A DNA stretch of 64,000 nucleotides. It comes from Ixodes scapularis (taxonomy: Eukaryota > Arthropoda > Arachnida > Ixodida > Ixodidae). Of this stretch, positions 32,062 to 41,683 are shown one piece after another. The notes beneath the pieces are model-generated. The model searched no databases. It worked only from the letters and a program-made list of their open reading frames with translations, and was not told where the DNA came from. Within the stretch, counting starts at the first letter, position 1, and each line of letters begins with the position of its first letter. The stretch lies in NCBI RefSeq assembly GCF_016920785.2, contig NW_024609835.1, positions 170,062,995 through 170,126,994 on the forward strand, given 5' to 3'. Made by a program: the position numbers and the translations under genes.

Positions 32062-32116
32062 ATGCCTCTTGCTCCTGGAAAGGCCCTGTTGCTGCTTCTC
32101 GCCTGCCAGAAGATTG
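32062..32116 (+). CDS. Candidate first coding exon encoding a signal peptide
   Basis: ATG at 32062 follows a purine at -3 (GAAGATG). The exon encodes MPLAPGKALLLLLACQKI plus one base: a short basic N-region, a Leu-rich hydrophobic core and a polar end, which is a classic secretory signal. A strong donor GTGAGTA follows at 32117, giving a phase-1 intron. In arthropod secreted proteins a separate signal-peptide exon with a phase-1 donor is common. The upstream ~140 bp is of ordinary composition and could be 5' UTR. No second exon was identified downstream, so the mature protein is unknown. The call rests on signal plus donor only. Confidence 0.4.
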
Positions 32117-33586
32117 GTGAGTACAACACACCTTGTCGAATCTAATGCAGCGGTATAGGGTATGGCTCACTGAAACAGACCCCTTTTAGACAGCGAGGCC
32201 ATTGTGTAGAACTCTAGGCGTCGCACAAGGGAGGCTCGCGCGGGACACAGATTAAACACGAATGCTCCGTCTTCGCTCGACTGGTACTCAAGCTTTCACT
32301 GGTTGAAAATAAATTCCAGTCGAACGACGACGCAGCGTTCTTGTCCCATTTGCTGGCAGTCTTTAGGTGACAGCGATAATACGTTACTACGTCCTTGGAA
32401 TTTAGGCGTGCTGGCGCAACCACAATCAGTCATGTCTCCTTAATACGGACAACTCCATTCGCCCAAAATCTGCCTATAATGTGAGTATTTCATAATAACC
32501 AGACAAAATGCCTGTATTTATCCAGCTTGCCATCAAAAATATTGTTTATATAGCGAAGTTTTATATCAACGAGACATGGCTGTATTAATTTTATACGTGC
32601 GTGACAATGTGTGGGATGTGGGTCCTTCCGAACCGAGGTTCACTTGTTAGTCTTCTGGGCGCGGTAACTACAGCAAGCTACGGCGTCACATGCTTTAAAA
32701 CATCAAAATATTTGTATAACAAACTTGTTTTTATCGGGAACCAAGAAATTTGGGCTCCGGAAGATAGATTCCGAGGGAAATATAAAAAAAAAGGATTAAC
32801 TATCAACAACAATTGTTAAGCACTAATTGTTGCAAGGTATGCCTGATGTAAGAAATATAACTGCAGGAAAAAGATATATGGGGATAAAACCTACACAAAA
32901 CGCTTCAAACTAAACGGCACAAGGCACTAAGTGTATATAAAAAAATGAGCTAGAATCTGTTAATGTTTATGTCATTAAAATTAGAGGGAAAGCACAGGCC
33001 AGCAGAAATGTAATGCCTAAGGTTCCTGGGTTCGTAAATACTTCGGGAAGCTTCTGTCTTCAAGAATAAATTATGTTATCTAAGCTTGTGGAAAGCAATT
33101 TTCAAGTATTCAAATATGCGAACTGTCTGCATGCTAAGGTCTTCGTGTAGCCACACTAGAGAGTGCCTTATTTATGAATCTTTGTTCGTTGTCATAAATT
33201 GTTGTTATAGCAGGCTCTATAACGAATCAACACGTGTTACTAAACCAAATGTAAAAAACAAAGAGCACGAACAAGTTCAGCTTTTTAGTCTGTGTTCTCG
33301 TGTATGTAAGTTTCACAGTGTATTTTCCGGGAATCGTACCGCATATGTGGTATATTAATATTAATCATTATGGGCGTGTGAATGTTTATATATATTTTTA
33401 TTGTCGAGGGGGGTGCCTTGTTGGGCAACATTGATAGGTGGCTCAACACTTAAAGTAAAAACTGGTGTCCGGGCTCAACAGGTTGTGCCACCAGCCTTGG
33501 TCAACAGGGTCCAGGCTGGCGGTGTGAAAACGGGGATGATAATCGCGCGATGGCGTTATGATCAGCGGCTTCTTACCGCCAGCTCC
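32117..33586. other. Putative intron or intergenic sequence, no gene seen
   Basis: AT-rich sequence with short frames only. From about 33400 composition shifts to a GC-richer stretch that leads into the TIR element at 33587. No acceptor and coding exon could be matched to the 32116 donor. Confidence 0.4.
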
Positions 33587-34015
33587 GGCCACGGTGTAAG
33601 ATACACTCTTTAGGTGAGTACACGGCGGGGCTGAATGCGCGGCGCAAGGAATCAGATAGTGTTCGTTCGACAGGCATTCGAAAGGCTGCATGATTCCGCT
33701 GCCACCGTGCCCGCGGCTGACAGTATCGCCGGCGGCCAAACGGCGAAACTGTGTGAGAGCGAAAAAAAATTATCTCGTTGCCATGACAACCCGGTACACC
33801 GTAGTCCTTCTGCACGTGCGACAATCTCGCTGGAGCTCTGCGCGTGTGGTACATGAGGTGGCACGAGCCGTCTTGTACGTGCCCACGGGCCGACGAGTCA
33901 CCTGCCGGCGCCGCTTGAAATCATAGTGAGAGAGAGTGAAAGCGAACTTCATCGGGCACGTCGCGAGTAGCGCGCTGTGATCACCTGAAGAGTATTATCT
34001 TACACCGTGGCCCCG
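33587..34015. mobile_element. TIR element of about 430 bp
   Basis: GGCCACGGTGTAAGATA plus ACTCTTTAGGTGA at 33587-33617 is mirrored at 33984-34015 (TCACCTGAAGAGT, TATCTTACACCGTGGCC). The interior has short overlapping frames only. No target duplication is clear. Confidence 0.65.
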
Positions 34016-34019
34016 GCGC

Positions 34020-35000
34020 TTATAGCACGAGTGATAACTTTTGTGCACCATCGTTCTTCCCACGCTCTCCAGTTATGTCTTAAGTTAATTGATTGAATCG
34101 TCCTCGACAACTCGCTGTAAATTTCTATTTGAAACCATATGTTTATTTCACAACATAAAAAGTAATACCCACATTCGACTTAAGAAACCGACCTATCGTG
34201 ACGATATTATATTTATTAGTGACCTCAAATGGGGACCGACACATTGAATCCATCAAAAAAAAAAAAAACTTAATAATAAGGTAGAATACTCAAAACGATT
34301 GTGAACAACAGTGCCTTTTTCCCCAAAGGTGCTCGGTTATAAAACACTTGTACGTCCCCTGGAAATGCCAGCGTCATATAAGATCGTTTTACTAAAAAAA
34401 AAAAGACAGCTACATACACAAATTAGAAACGATTCGTGAAAAATGTCGTAGGTTCCTTTTCAATAAATATGAAAGAAACTACTACCCCGTCAAATATAAC
34501 GCTTCAAACTAATTTAACTCCGGTGTAATCTCGGACGATGGTAGCACACCTCAAAGCTCTCTCTCGTCGTCAGTTGATGCATAAAGATTCCTCAACATAG
34601 ATACACAACTTTATTAGAAAATATTAATAAAATCACTTGAATATACATTTAAACACGATCATGGAAAGCCACTCCGGAGTAGGCTGATTTAAACTCTTCC
34701 TTTTTTCGCTTACAATATCTGACTACAATAAGTTGCCGAGATCGGTTTTTGTGTGTGAAGCTATTTCTTTGTTTCTGGACCAGCACTTAAACATTGTGTG
34801 ATTAATTTGTTGTTTTTAGTGTGTGTTTGTTGCTGATATGTCACTGCAGCCATTTTAGTTATTTAAAAAAAAATGTTACGGAGTGTTTTTGAAAAATTTG
34901 TATTCGACAACATGTTCAAGGCGAATCAGGGTTTATCTCTAAGGCATTGAATTTTGCGATTGACCTGACTTGATCTTGGTTTATTGTGGTCAAGGTGATT
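34020..35000. other. No gene seen
   Basis: AT-rich stretch. At about 34080-34200 it carries AATTAA-type, MITE-arm-like sequence resembling the 24-26 kb fold-back elements (AAACCATATGTTTATTT, CCGACCTATCGTGACGAT). Otherwise unremarkable. Confidence 0.45.
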
Positions 35001-35019
35001 TTGCATTATATGCAATTCC

Positions 35020-35171
35020 ATGCGTGTTCCAAATGACTCTTTATTTATCGTTCTTTTTACTTGCTTTGTTTTGCTTTGTTTTGCTTTGTGTTGCATCGAG
35101 GTGATGCACTTTTTAAAGGGGGGGGGGGAGTAATGCCGCGCGGGCAGCTGGCCAAGTATTCCGCGCGCGCG
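35020..35171 (+). mobile_element. 3' end fragment of a gypsy-1/2 family element
   Basis: It matches the region after pol in gypsy-2 (GTTCCAAATGACTCTTTA, GCATCGAGGTGATGCAC). A polypurine tract follows (AAAGGGGGGGGGGAG at about 35117-35131), then the first ~38 bp of an LTR (TGCCGCGCG...). The LTR is cut at 35171, where repeat AB copy B begins. Confidence 0.75.
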
Positions 35172-38097
35172 TACACTAAGAAAAAGTGAGAACCCCCCCC
35201 CCCCCCCCCCCCCCCCTTCTAGTCATCATGCGTTTTGACGGCTGTAACTACCCCACAGGCTTACTTAACTACCCACTGGGCTCGAGCCATTGAGCGTTAC
35301 CACCCTGTTGGCAAGTGACAAGCATGCGCTAGTCACGTTTTATAAACTCTTGAATTGAACATTCAAGTGCATGCAGTCGTTCAATAGTAAAAGTCACTTC
35401 AAAAATTTCAAAAAGTACTTGAAACTTGTTTTCTTTGTGCCGTTGGTTACCATTTATTCAAATTTGAACTGGTCGAAACCGGCGTGTGGCTCAGTTCGCC
35501 TAAACTGGCAGAAAACAAACATTACCAAAGAGTACAGGCAACCTTGGTAGGCACCTACTAAAACTCGAGGCAGATAAAACGTATCGCGGTTGTCCTTTTT
35601 GGTTCCGTCGCGGGTTTTACCATGTACTGCTAGTAAACAGCTGGCGTCGTGCTCGAGGAATTTAACCAAGTCTCTAGAAAAGCACAGGAAGCTACGCACA
35701 GGCGTGAGTTGACTGGAATGTTCGCCGGACGAGATACTCTTGTCGTCTTTTATTGTGCGGTGCAGTAAAGAGCGTGTTCTCATTAAAGGTGTGATCGGTC
35801 AGTTCTGCGTGCAAATGGCCTCCTCGGTTCCGCCGAACTTGAACGCCTGTCATACACAATTTTTTTTGCTTTGAAGTGCACTGAAGTATGAAGCATTGAA
35901 CACCACGACTCAGGCCGGACAGGACGAACGTACACAGATATCTGGGTTCATGCCCGTGTATTTAAGTATTTCTTTGTCTTGGGATATATGATTCGCCTTC
36001 ACTGGCTCATTTTGCACATTTCATCGAGCATATTTGATAAAAAAAAATGCTTTAAACAAGTGTGTGTCATCCAAGGTGGACTACTTTGAAGGGGACTAGG
36101 ACTTCAGGCCTTTCGGCACGCATCCCTTTCACGTGTATAAAACATTTAAGTAAATTTCCAAAAAGAAGGCGTTGGCAAACATACACGTGCTATTTGGACT
36201 AGATTATTTTTTTTATTTTATTTTTTTAGAAAAAGTACTGCTGGAGAAGCCAGCAGGTGCAGCGCAGAGAACTATGTTCTCGGCGTTCTTTGATGCTTGA
36301 GGCCGGTTCAGACACTTTCGTTGGAACGCGTTTGACAGCGTTGCGTCGAGAACCGAAAGCGACTCACCGGCACATCTGTGCTTCGTATGAAGCGTGAAAT
36401 TCAATTCAAGGAATCGTCCTGGCAAGCGATATAAGCAGCAGGGATGTCCTGGTTTCTCGCTGCCGCAAAGCAGTCAAACGCATCTGTCTGAACCAGGCTT
36501 CAGATAATTTAGCATACGTATTTCGCGTTCGCTGTAGGTGAAGGCACGGGCCCGAAAACGGCAATTCTGCACTATCCTCTTGGCGCGAGCGCGATCGCAT
36601 AGAACGCATATTTGAAAGGCACGCTGAAACAACGCTTCGGGAAGGACCGGCGGACGGGCTTCGATCGCTAGAATCACCTGCGCGCGCTCAATGTACTCAA
36701 CATTTACTGAACCGTCGCTGAAGTTATTCGGATATGTAAAAAAAGAAAAGAAAATGCATCAGCGTGTTCAGAAAGTTGTGATTGCAGAAATTAGTTTCGA
36801 TAATTAATACAATTAATTAAAAGGCTTCTGTATACTTGAAGTGTAGGCAAGTGAGAAAACGAAACTGATCAAAACGTGACGTGTAGCGACTATTCAATTT
36901 GATTTATATCCTGCAGTTCACTTTTGTCATGGATTACATTAGAGATACGAGCGCTTTCCTTAGGGCAGTAGAGGAAAATAATATATACGGAGAAACCTTG
37001 CACAGTCTTTTCGTATTTATGGAAAATATGACAGTGGTCACCATCCTAATCGGTCACAGAAAATACAGCAGTATATAAGCTGGTGGTGTCGACTAGTCGT
37101 GTGAATAGGATGTAGAGTGTCAATATCTAACGTTGTACCTTGTGCAGTTCGTGAACGCGTTCATGTATAATATTATATGGTATTTGTATGTCGCGAATGT
37201 GTGTGGTGTGGAGTATGAAGTGTACGTTCATATCTGGCGAGGAGCTCAGAGTAAATACAGTTGGTTTCTTTTTTCTTAGTTTGAGCGCTGTCCGTTCGGT
37301 GGCGCGTATTGCCGCCCAATTTAAGGAGTCGCGCGTTTATGTGTCTATATATTTGAGTGAAAAACATGGAGGCGCTCCATGGCTCCACAGAGCAGGCACA
37401 AAGGGTTCGGTTTTCGGCCTCTCGTCCCAGTGGGATCAATCTTATAGCCAATTGAATGGGTGTTCCGTGCGGTGAATAGTGCGTCCACAGACGCGGTGGG
37501 GATTACCAGGGACTTGAAAGTGGATAACGAACGCTAACAGGTGAGCAGGAGCATTGAACCATCGGAACCGACGCCGCTTGAATCGGTGATGCCTCGCCTC
37601 GCCGCTGTCAACCGAAAACGCCGGATCACTTGCGGCAAGCACAGCAAGCAGATTCTCTGTTCAATAAAAACATCATTTTATTTGTCGCTATACGATTCCT
37701 TCTTTGAGTGTTTTCTGGCCGCGAAGTAAATGCAGCCGGCCGCGCCGAAAGCGGTCGCGCACAAACCCCTTCGGATGCCCCCCCTCACATCGCTGCCCCT
37801 ACTTGTAATAGGTGCGGTGCCGGTGTTTCGAGGTGCGTTTTGGAGTGCTTTAGTGCGCACGGAAGGCAGCGAACGGGTGTATTCACTTCAGAATCGTATT
37901 TTAGCAAAAAGCAGTCTAGCTTGCTAGGCCTTACTCGTATTGCTCCACTGTCACTTGCCAGCCGCCGTGTTGCTTTTGGGGGTGCTCACTTTGACTACCT
38001 GTTGATTGCATGCCGCGTGACTACCCATGGTGTCGTTTTTATTACTAAGGGGGGGGGGGGGGTGCAGCGATATATGTGACGGCTTGTGACTACACCA
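35172..38097. repeat. Repeat family 'AB', copy B
   Basis: A 2.9-kb copy collinear with copy A. Relative to A it lacks the LINE, has a ~240-bp extra block at about 36060-36298, and has a long C-tract at 35196-35216 and a G-tract near 38049-38062. A 200-bp MITE with GGTTCAGACA ends sits at 36299-36499. It inserted into, or recombined with, an LTR of the gypsy-1/2 family at its left edge. Confidence 0.78.
35454..35783 (-). CDS. Conserved open frame of repeat family AB (copy B)
   Basis: A 109-codon frame starting with ATG at 35783 and ending FKFE-stop at 35454. It corresponds residue by residue to 19360-19690. Three indels relative to copy A keep the frame open. The sequence has a Cys/His-poor, mixed basic character and no domain I recognise. 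If the family is a DNA transposon this would be the last coding segment of its protein. Confidence 0.42.
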   Translation of the reverse strand: MRTRSLLHRTIKDDKSISSGEHSSQLTPVRSFLCFSRDLVKFLEHDASCLLAVHGKTRDGTKKDNRDTFYLPRVLVGAYQGCLYSLVMFVFCQFRRTEPHAGFDQFKFE

Positions 38098-38675
38098 GCT
38101 ATCCTGGTAGCTGTATTTTTCGTTATAAACGGCCCACTCTGGCAAGCTCTCGGAGAAGGCCCAGCTTAGAGCACGTGACATCCAACGGAACCGTGACGTA
38201 GGTCATCTCAAGGCGAGCAAAGCTACGGCGAGGCTGACGTCGAGAGGATGGCCTAGTCGTTCCAGCCACCGAAGCGGCTGCTTTTGTACGAATTTTGAGT
38301 GACGGGTTAATCTTCTATAATCTTCTAGGGGGACAATAGCGACTTCTGCGACACACAATAGGAATTCTCGGGAAGTGGGGAGTTCCTCCTGCCCCCCTTC
38401 TCTCGTCGTGGCCGGAGACGAGACAACCTCCGTCACTAGCTGTCAAGGTTCCTAGACGAGCATTACAAACGAGGCGTTAGCGACATCCACCAGGTGCTCT
38501 TTGCTAATCGTTTAATTCGTTTTAAAATTCGTTTTCGAAACTTTTTTAACAAGATATTGGTATATTCCATGTGATACTGCTCTTTTGAACACATATAGAC
38601 CAAAAAATGAGCGCCGAAATTTTGTTGTAGTATCCCTTTAAACATCGGATAATGGAACATCCGCTGCACCGCTAA
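38098..38675. other. No gene seen
   Basis: Sequence between repeat AB copy B and gypsy-2 with only short frames and no recognised repeat. It supplies the ATAT target of gypsy-2 at 38676-38679. Confidence 0.5.
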
Positions 38676-38679
38676 ATAT

Positions 38680-39088
38680 TGCCGCGCGCCAAGTAGGTAG
38701 CGCGGCCGTAGCTTAACGGTTATCGCGCTTGCCTCCCACGCGAAGGGCCAGGGTTCGATTCCTGGCCGCGACTATGAATTTTTGTTAACACTGTAATGTG
38801 ATGTTCTGGTGAAATCGAGAACCGTCTAGCTGATTCGAGGTCAGAATGTTCTACGCGTCGAACCTTCTACGTCGAATGCTCCAGAAGCCAACGTGTGTAC
38901 AAAAGCGGCTCCGCGGGCAAGCCGGAGCCAGTCTCGCCCCAGCGTTCGACTCTGATGCCACGCCGATTTCGACGCCCGCGACGCTCTATTATTATGTTTG
39001 GTACTCTTTTATTTTTGGCACAAGTTCGCCACATTAAACGTTTATTTCTTCTTGTTTATTTATTGTTTTTTAGTCACCACCCGTGACA
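38680..39088 (+). repeat. 5' LTR of gypsy-2
   Basis: 409 bp. It contains a tRNA-Gly-like block (38702-38770), a TATA-like GTACAAAAGCGG near 38898, a possible initiator around GCCAGTCTC about 30 bp further on, and an ATTAAA signal near 39035. The 3' edge CGTGACA is followed by TTTTGGTGGAGGCGCGGGG, the presumed primer-binding region; the matching tRNA was not identified. Confidence 0.92.
38702..38770 (+). promoter_or_regulatory. tRNA-Gly-like segment inside the LTR (box A and box B)
   Basis: A ~70-nt block has a box-A-like TAGCTTAACGGT (38709-38720) and a perfect box B GGTTCGATTCC (38752-38762). The anticodon-loop-like CTCCCAC would read CCC (Gly); in the 3' LTR copy it is CTTCCAC (TCC, Gly). 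Outer bases GCGGCC and GGCCGC can pair. The anticodon stem is imperfect and the T-arm pairs as a 7-bp stem with an 8-nt loop, so it is tRNA-like rather than a normal tRNA gene. It could be an internal Pol III promoter or a captured SINE head. Confidence 0.7.
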
Positions 39089-39113
39089 TTTTGGTGGAGG
39101 CGCGGGGTACCGC

Positions 39114-40475
39114 ATGCCCGTGCAGCGCAGCCCTCCGAGTTCCCGCAGTACAAGTCCAAACCCAAGCTCCCGAGGACCCAACGAAGACCAGATCGAGACT
39201 CGATCAAGTCGCCGCACACAACGGCTACAGCCGGAATATGGACTTTTACCACCCAGGACCAGGCAGCCGACGATGGTCAACCAGTCGCAGACCCCCGCCG
39301 CTCCTACCGTCGTCTACCTACCCGTCGCTCCTCGGACACCGGTTCCATTCCACGGCGAGCAGCACGAAGACGTCGAGGACTGGCTTCAACAGTACGAGCG
39401 GGTGGCCCAGCACAACCGATGGACGGACGACCAGCGCCTGCAGAACCTTTACTTCGCGCTCGAAGGAATGGCCAGGCACTCGTTCGAGAATCGGGAGACT
39501 TCGTTGATCTCGTGGACCGCCTGCAAGAATGAGTTGAGGCGAACTTTCACTAACCAGTATCGACGGGAGAGGGCCGAGGACCTTCTTCGAATGAGAACCC
39601 AGGGCGCAAACGAGACCATCACCAGTTTCGTCGAGGATGTCCTGCGCCTGGTCACTCGCGCCGACCCTCAAGCCACCGACGAAAAGAAGTTGCAGATCCT
39701 GGTGCGAGGCGTACGAGATGACATCTTCGGAGGCCTCGTCCGCAACCCGCCGACCGCCGTCAAAACGTTTGTAACAGAGGCGACCAACATTGAACGGGCC
39801 CTGCAAGCACCAGCCGCTCACTTCCATCGAGCTCCTGCCGTCGCTGCACCCACGCCGTCAAGCTGCACCCTCAGCCCCAATATTCCGGGGATCCGAGAAA
39901 TAGTCCGGGACATCGTCCGTGAAGAACTGAAGAAGCTGATACCTGCAGCCGAACGTCCAGCTTTACTCTCGATCGCCGAGATGGTTCGAGAAGAGGTCCA
40001 GCAAGCGCTCCACCCAGACGTTCTCGCCGACGCCGCACCGGAACCACCAGCTGTGACCTATGCCGCCGCTGTTCGTCGTCCGCAGCCTCCTATTGCTCGG
40101 CAGTACCCATCTGCACCCCAACGAGAAGTCTCTTCGCCGCAGCACGCGCCGCGCCAAGAGCAGCGTGGACTTCGAAAGACCGACGTGTGGCGCACGGATG
40201 ACGGACGCCCGGTGTGCTTCCACTGCGGGGAGGCTGACCACGTTTACCGGAGGTGCCCCTACCGCCAGCTCGGCCTGCGAGCATTCGCTCCAAAGGACCG
40301 TCGACCTCGTTTTAGAGAACGACCAAGGGACATCGAGGAATACCTCCGTCGCCCTCCGTCACCAGCGCCCACCGCACCACGAGATTCCCGTTCTCCATCC
40401 CCCCGACGTTCCGCGTCGCCTTTCCGTCGGTCGCGCCGTGGCAGCCTGTCCCCCCTATCTCGTCGGGAAAACTAA
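39114..40475 (+). CDS. gypsy-2 Gag protein
   Basis: ATG at 39114, 26 nt after the LTR, opens an intact 453-residue frame. The order is a Ser/Pro-rich start, a capsid region from about residue 85 to 215 (FHGEQHEDVEDWLQQYE through the LVTRADP blocks, a retrotransposon Gag fold), a Pro/Ala-rich linker, one CCHC zinc knuckle at residues 368-381 (CFHCGEADHVYRRC), and a basic Arg-Ser-Pro tail. It would form particles and package element RNA. The pol frame begins after the gag stop in a different frame. The stop at 40473 and the intact frame suggest a recently functional gene. Confidence 0.9.
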   Translation: MPVQRSPPSSRSTSPNPSSRGPNEDQIETRSSRRTQRLQPEYGLLPPRTRQPTMVNQSQTPAAPTVVYLPVAPRTPVPFHGEQHEDVEDWLQQYERVAQHNRWTDDQRLQNLYFALEGMARHSFENRETSLISWTACKNELRRTFTNQYRRERAEDLLRMRTQGANETITSFVEDVLRLVTRADPQATDEKKLQILVRGVRDDIFGGLVRNPPTAVKTFVTEATNIERALQAPAAHFHRAPAVAAPTPSSCTLSPNIPGIREIVRDIVREELKKLIPAAERPALLSIAEMVREEVQQALHPDVLADAAPEPPAVTYAAAVRRPQPPIARQYPSAPQREVSSPQHAPRQEQRGLRKTDVWRTDDGRPVCFHCGEADHVYRRCPYRQLGLRAFAPKDRRPRFRERPRDIEEYLRRPPSPAPTAPRDSRSPSPRRSASPFRRSRRGSLSPLSRREN

Positions 40476-40591
40476 GTGCGGCAACGCCTGGAGGTGCCGT
40501 TGCCGAAGACGACCCGAGTAAAGAGCCTCCAAGAACGCCGGAGCGCTCCCGCTCTCCCGACGCCACGCATCGCTACGACGCCCCTGCAACG

Positions 40592-41478
40592 GTGTCCAAC
40601 AACCTAAACGTCGTCATCGACGGCCACGACGCATCGGCACTCGTGGACACCGGAGCAGACTACTCAGTCTTGAGTGGGAGGCTCTCCCGCCGCCTTCGAA
40701 AAGTCATGACGCCGTGGGAAGGACCCCAAATACGAACCGCCGGAGGACATCTCATCACACCAGTCGGGAGATGCACTGCTCGCGTCGAGATCCACGGTGA
40801 AACGTGCCCTGTCAAGTTCGTCGTTCTGCAAGACTGTTCGAGGGACGTTATCCTCGGAAGGGACTTTCTCTGCGAGTATGGCGCCGTCATCGACCTCGGA
40901 ACAAACCGGCTGACGCTACGAAAACCTGCTCCACCAGCGGAGGAACCCCAAGCGACGTCACCCACGGTCCGAGTCCTCGCGAACCACGTAAACCTACCAC
41001 CGCGGTCGAGTGTTTTCGTACTTGTCGGGATCGATGAAGCTTCCTGTGGCGAAGTTCTTCTCGAGGGAAGCCTCCGATTGCTCCTGGGAAGAGGCATACG
41101 CGTCGCAAGGGGAGTAGCTGAACTTCAGGATGGGCGGACTGTGGCCCTCGTGACGAACTTCCGAAACGAAACGCAACACCTCACGAAAGGTGCAGCCGTG
41201 GGCCACGTCGAGAAACTCCGAAACCCCGCCGAAATCACCGCGATTACTGACGAATCCTCGCCGCCCACGCAAGACAGTACGTCGCGAGCGCAGCTCGACA
41301 TTGACCCTAAGCTTCCGGACCCTAAACGGCGTCAGCTGGTTAACCTCCTCGCCGAATACGGCGACTGCTTTGCGACGTCGTCGAAGGTGCGCCAGACCGC
41401 GGTTGCCAAGCACCGCATCGTTACCGAGGACGACGCGCGCCCTGTGCATCGATCGCCGTACAGAGTCTCTGCTAAGGA
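40592..41478 (+). CDS. gypsy-2 pol, N-terminal part: protease and RT start
   Basis: The frame opens near 40592 without a convincing ATG, so it is presumably made as a Gag-Pol fusion. The aspartic protease active site DTGADYS lies about 19 residues in, with the second ILGRDFL block about 75 residues later. The RT N-terminal region follows, with a PVHRSPYRVS block at about 41445-41475. At about 41479 the frame enters a MITE and runs on into unrelated sequence to a stop at 41569. The frame is the same as that of the downstream pol segment, so only the insertion separates them. Confidence 0.85.
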
Positions 41479-41668
41479 AAGGGCTGGTTCTCACATGCAG
41501 CGAAGCGCTGATGTAGCGCTCCTCACGTGCCGTCAGCTACTTATCGTCTGCCATGAGCAACAGCTTTGACGGTGGGAAACAAAGCTGGTGAACGCTACCG
41601 TCAGCACGCGCTTAGCGCGAGGTAAGCGCTATGCTTGTAGCGCGCCGCTCCATGTGTGAACAGGCCTT
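41479..41668. mobile_element. ~190-bp MITE inserted in gypsy-2 pol
   Basis: The ends AAGGGCTGGTTCTCACATG and (inverted) CATGTGTGAACAGGCCTT are imperfect terminal repeats. The interior is rich in AGCGCT motifs. At this site the related gypsy-1 (about 11219-11235) has continuous RT coding, so the insertion is specific to gypsy-2. About 12 nt of target appear to be lost and no clean duplication is visible. Confidence 0.75.
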
Positions 41669-41683
41669 AAGCAAGTTCAAGAG

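Noticed and set aside
38702..38770. Functional tRNA-Gly gene
   Set aside because: The anticodon stem is mismatched and the T-arm and acceptor pairings overlap. It recurs at the same position in four LTRs, so it is part of the LTR.
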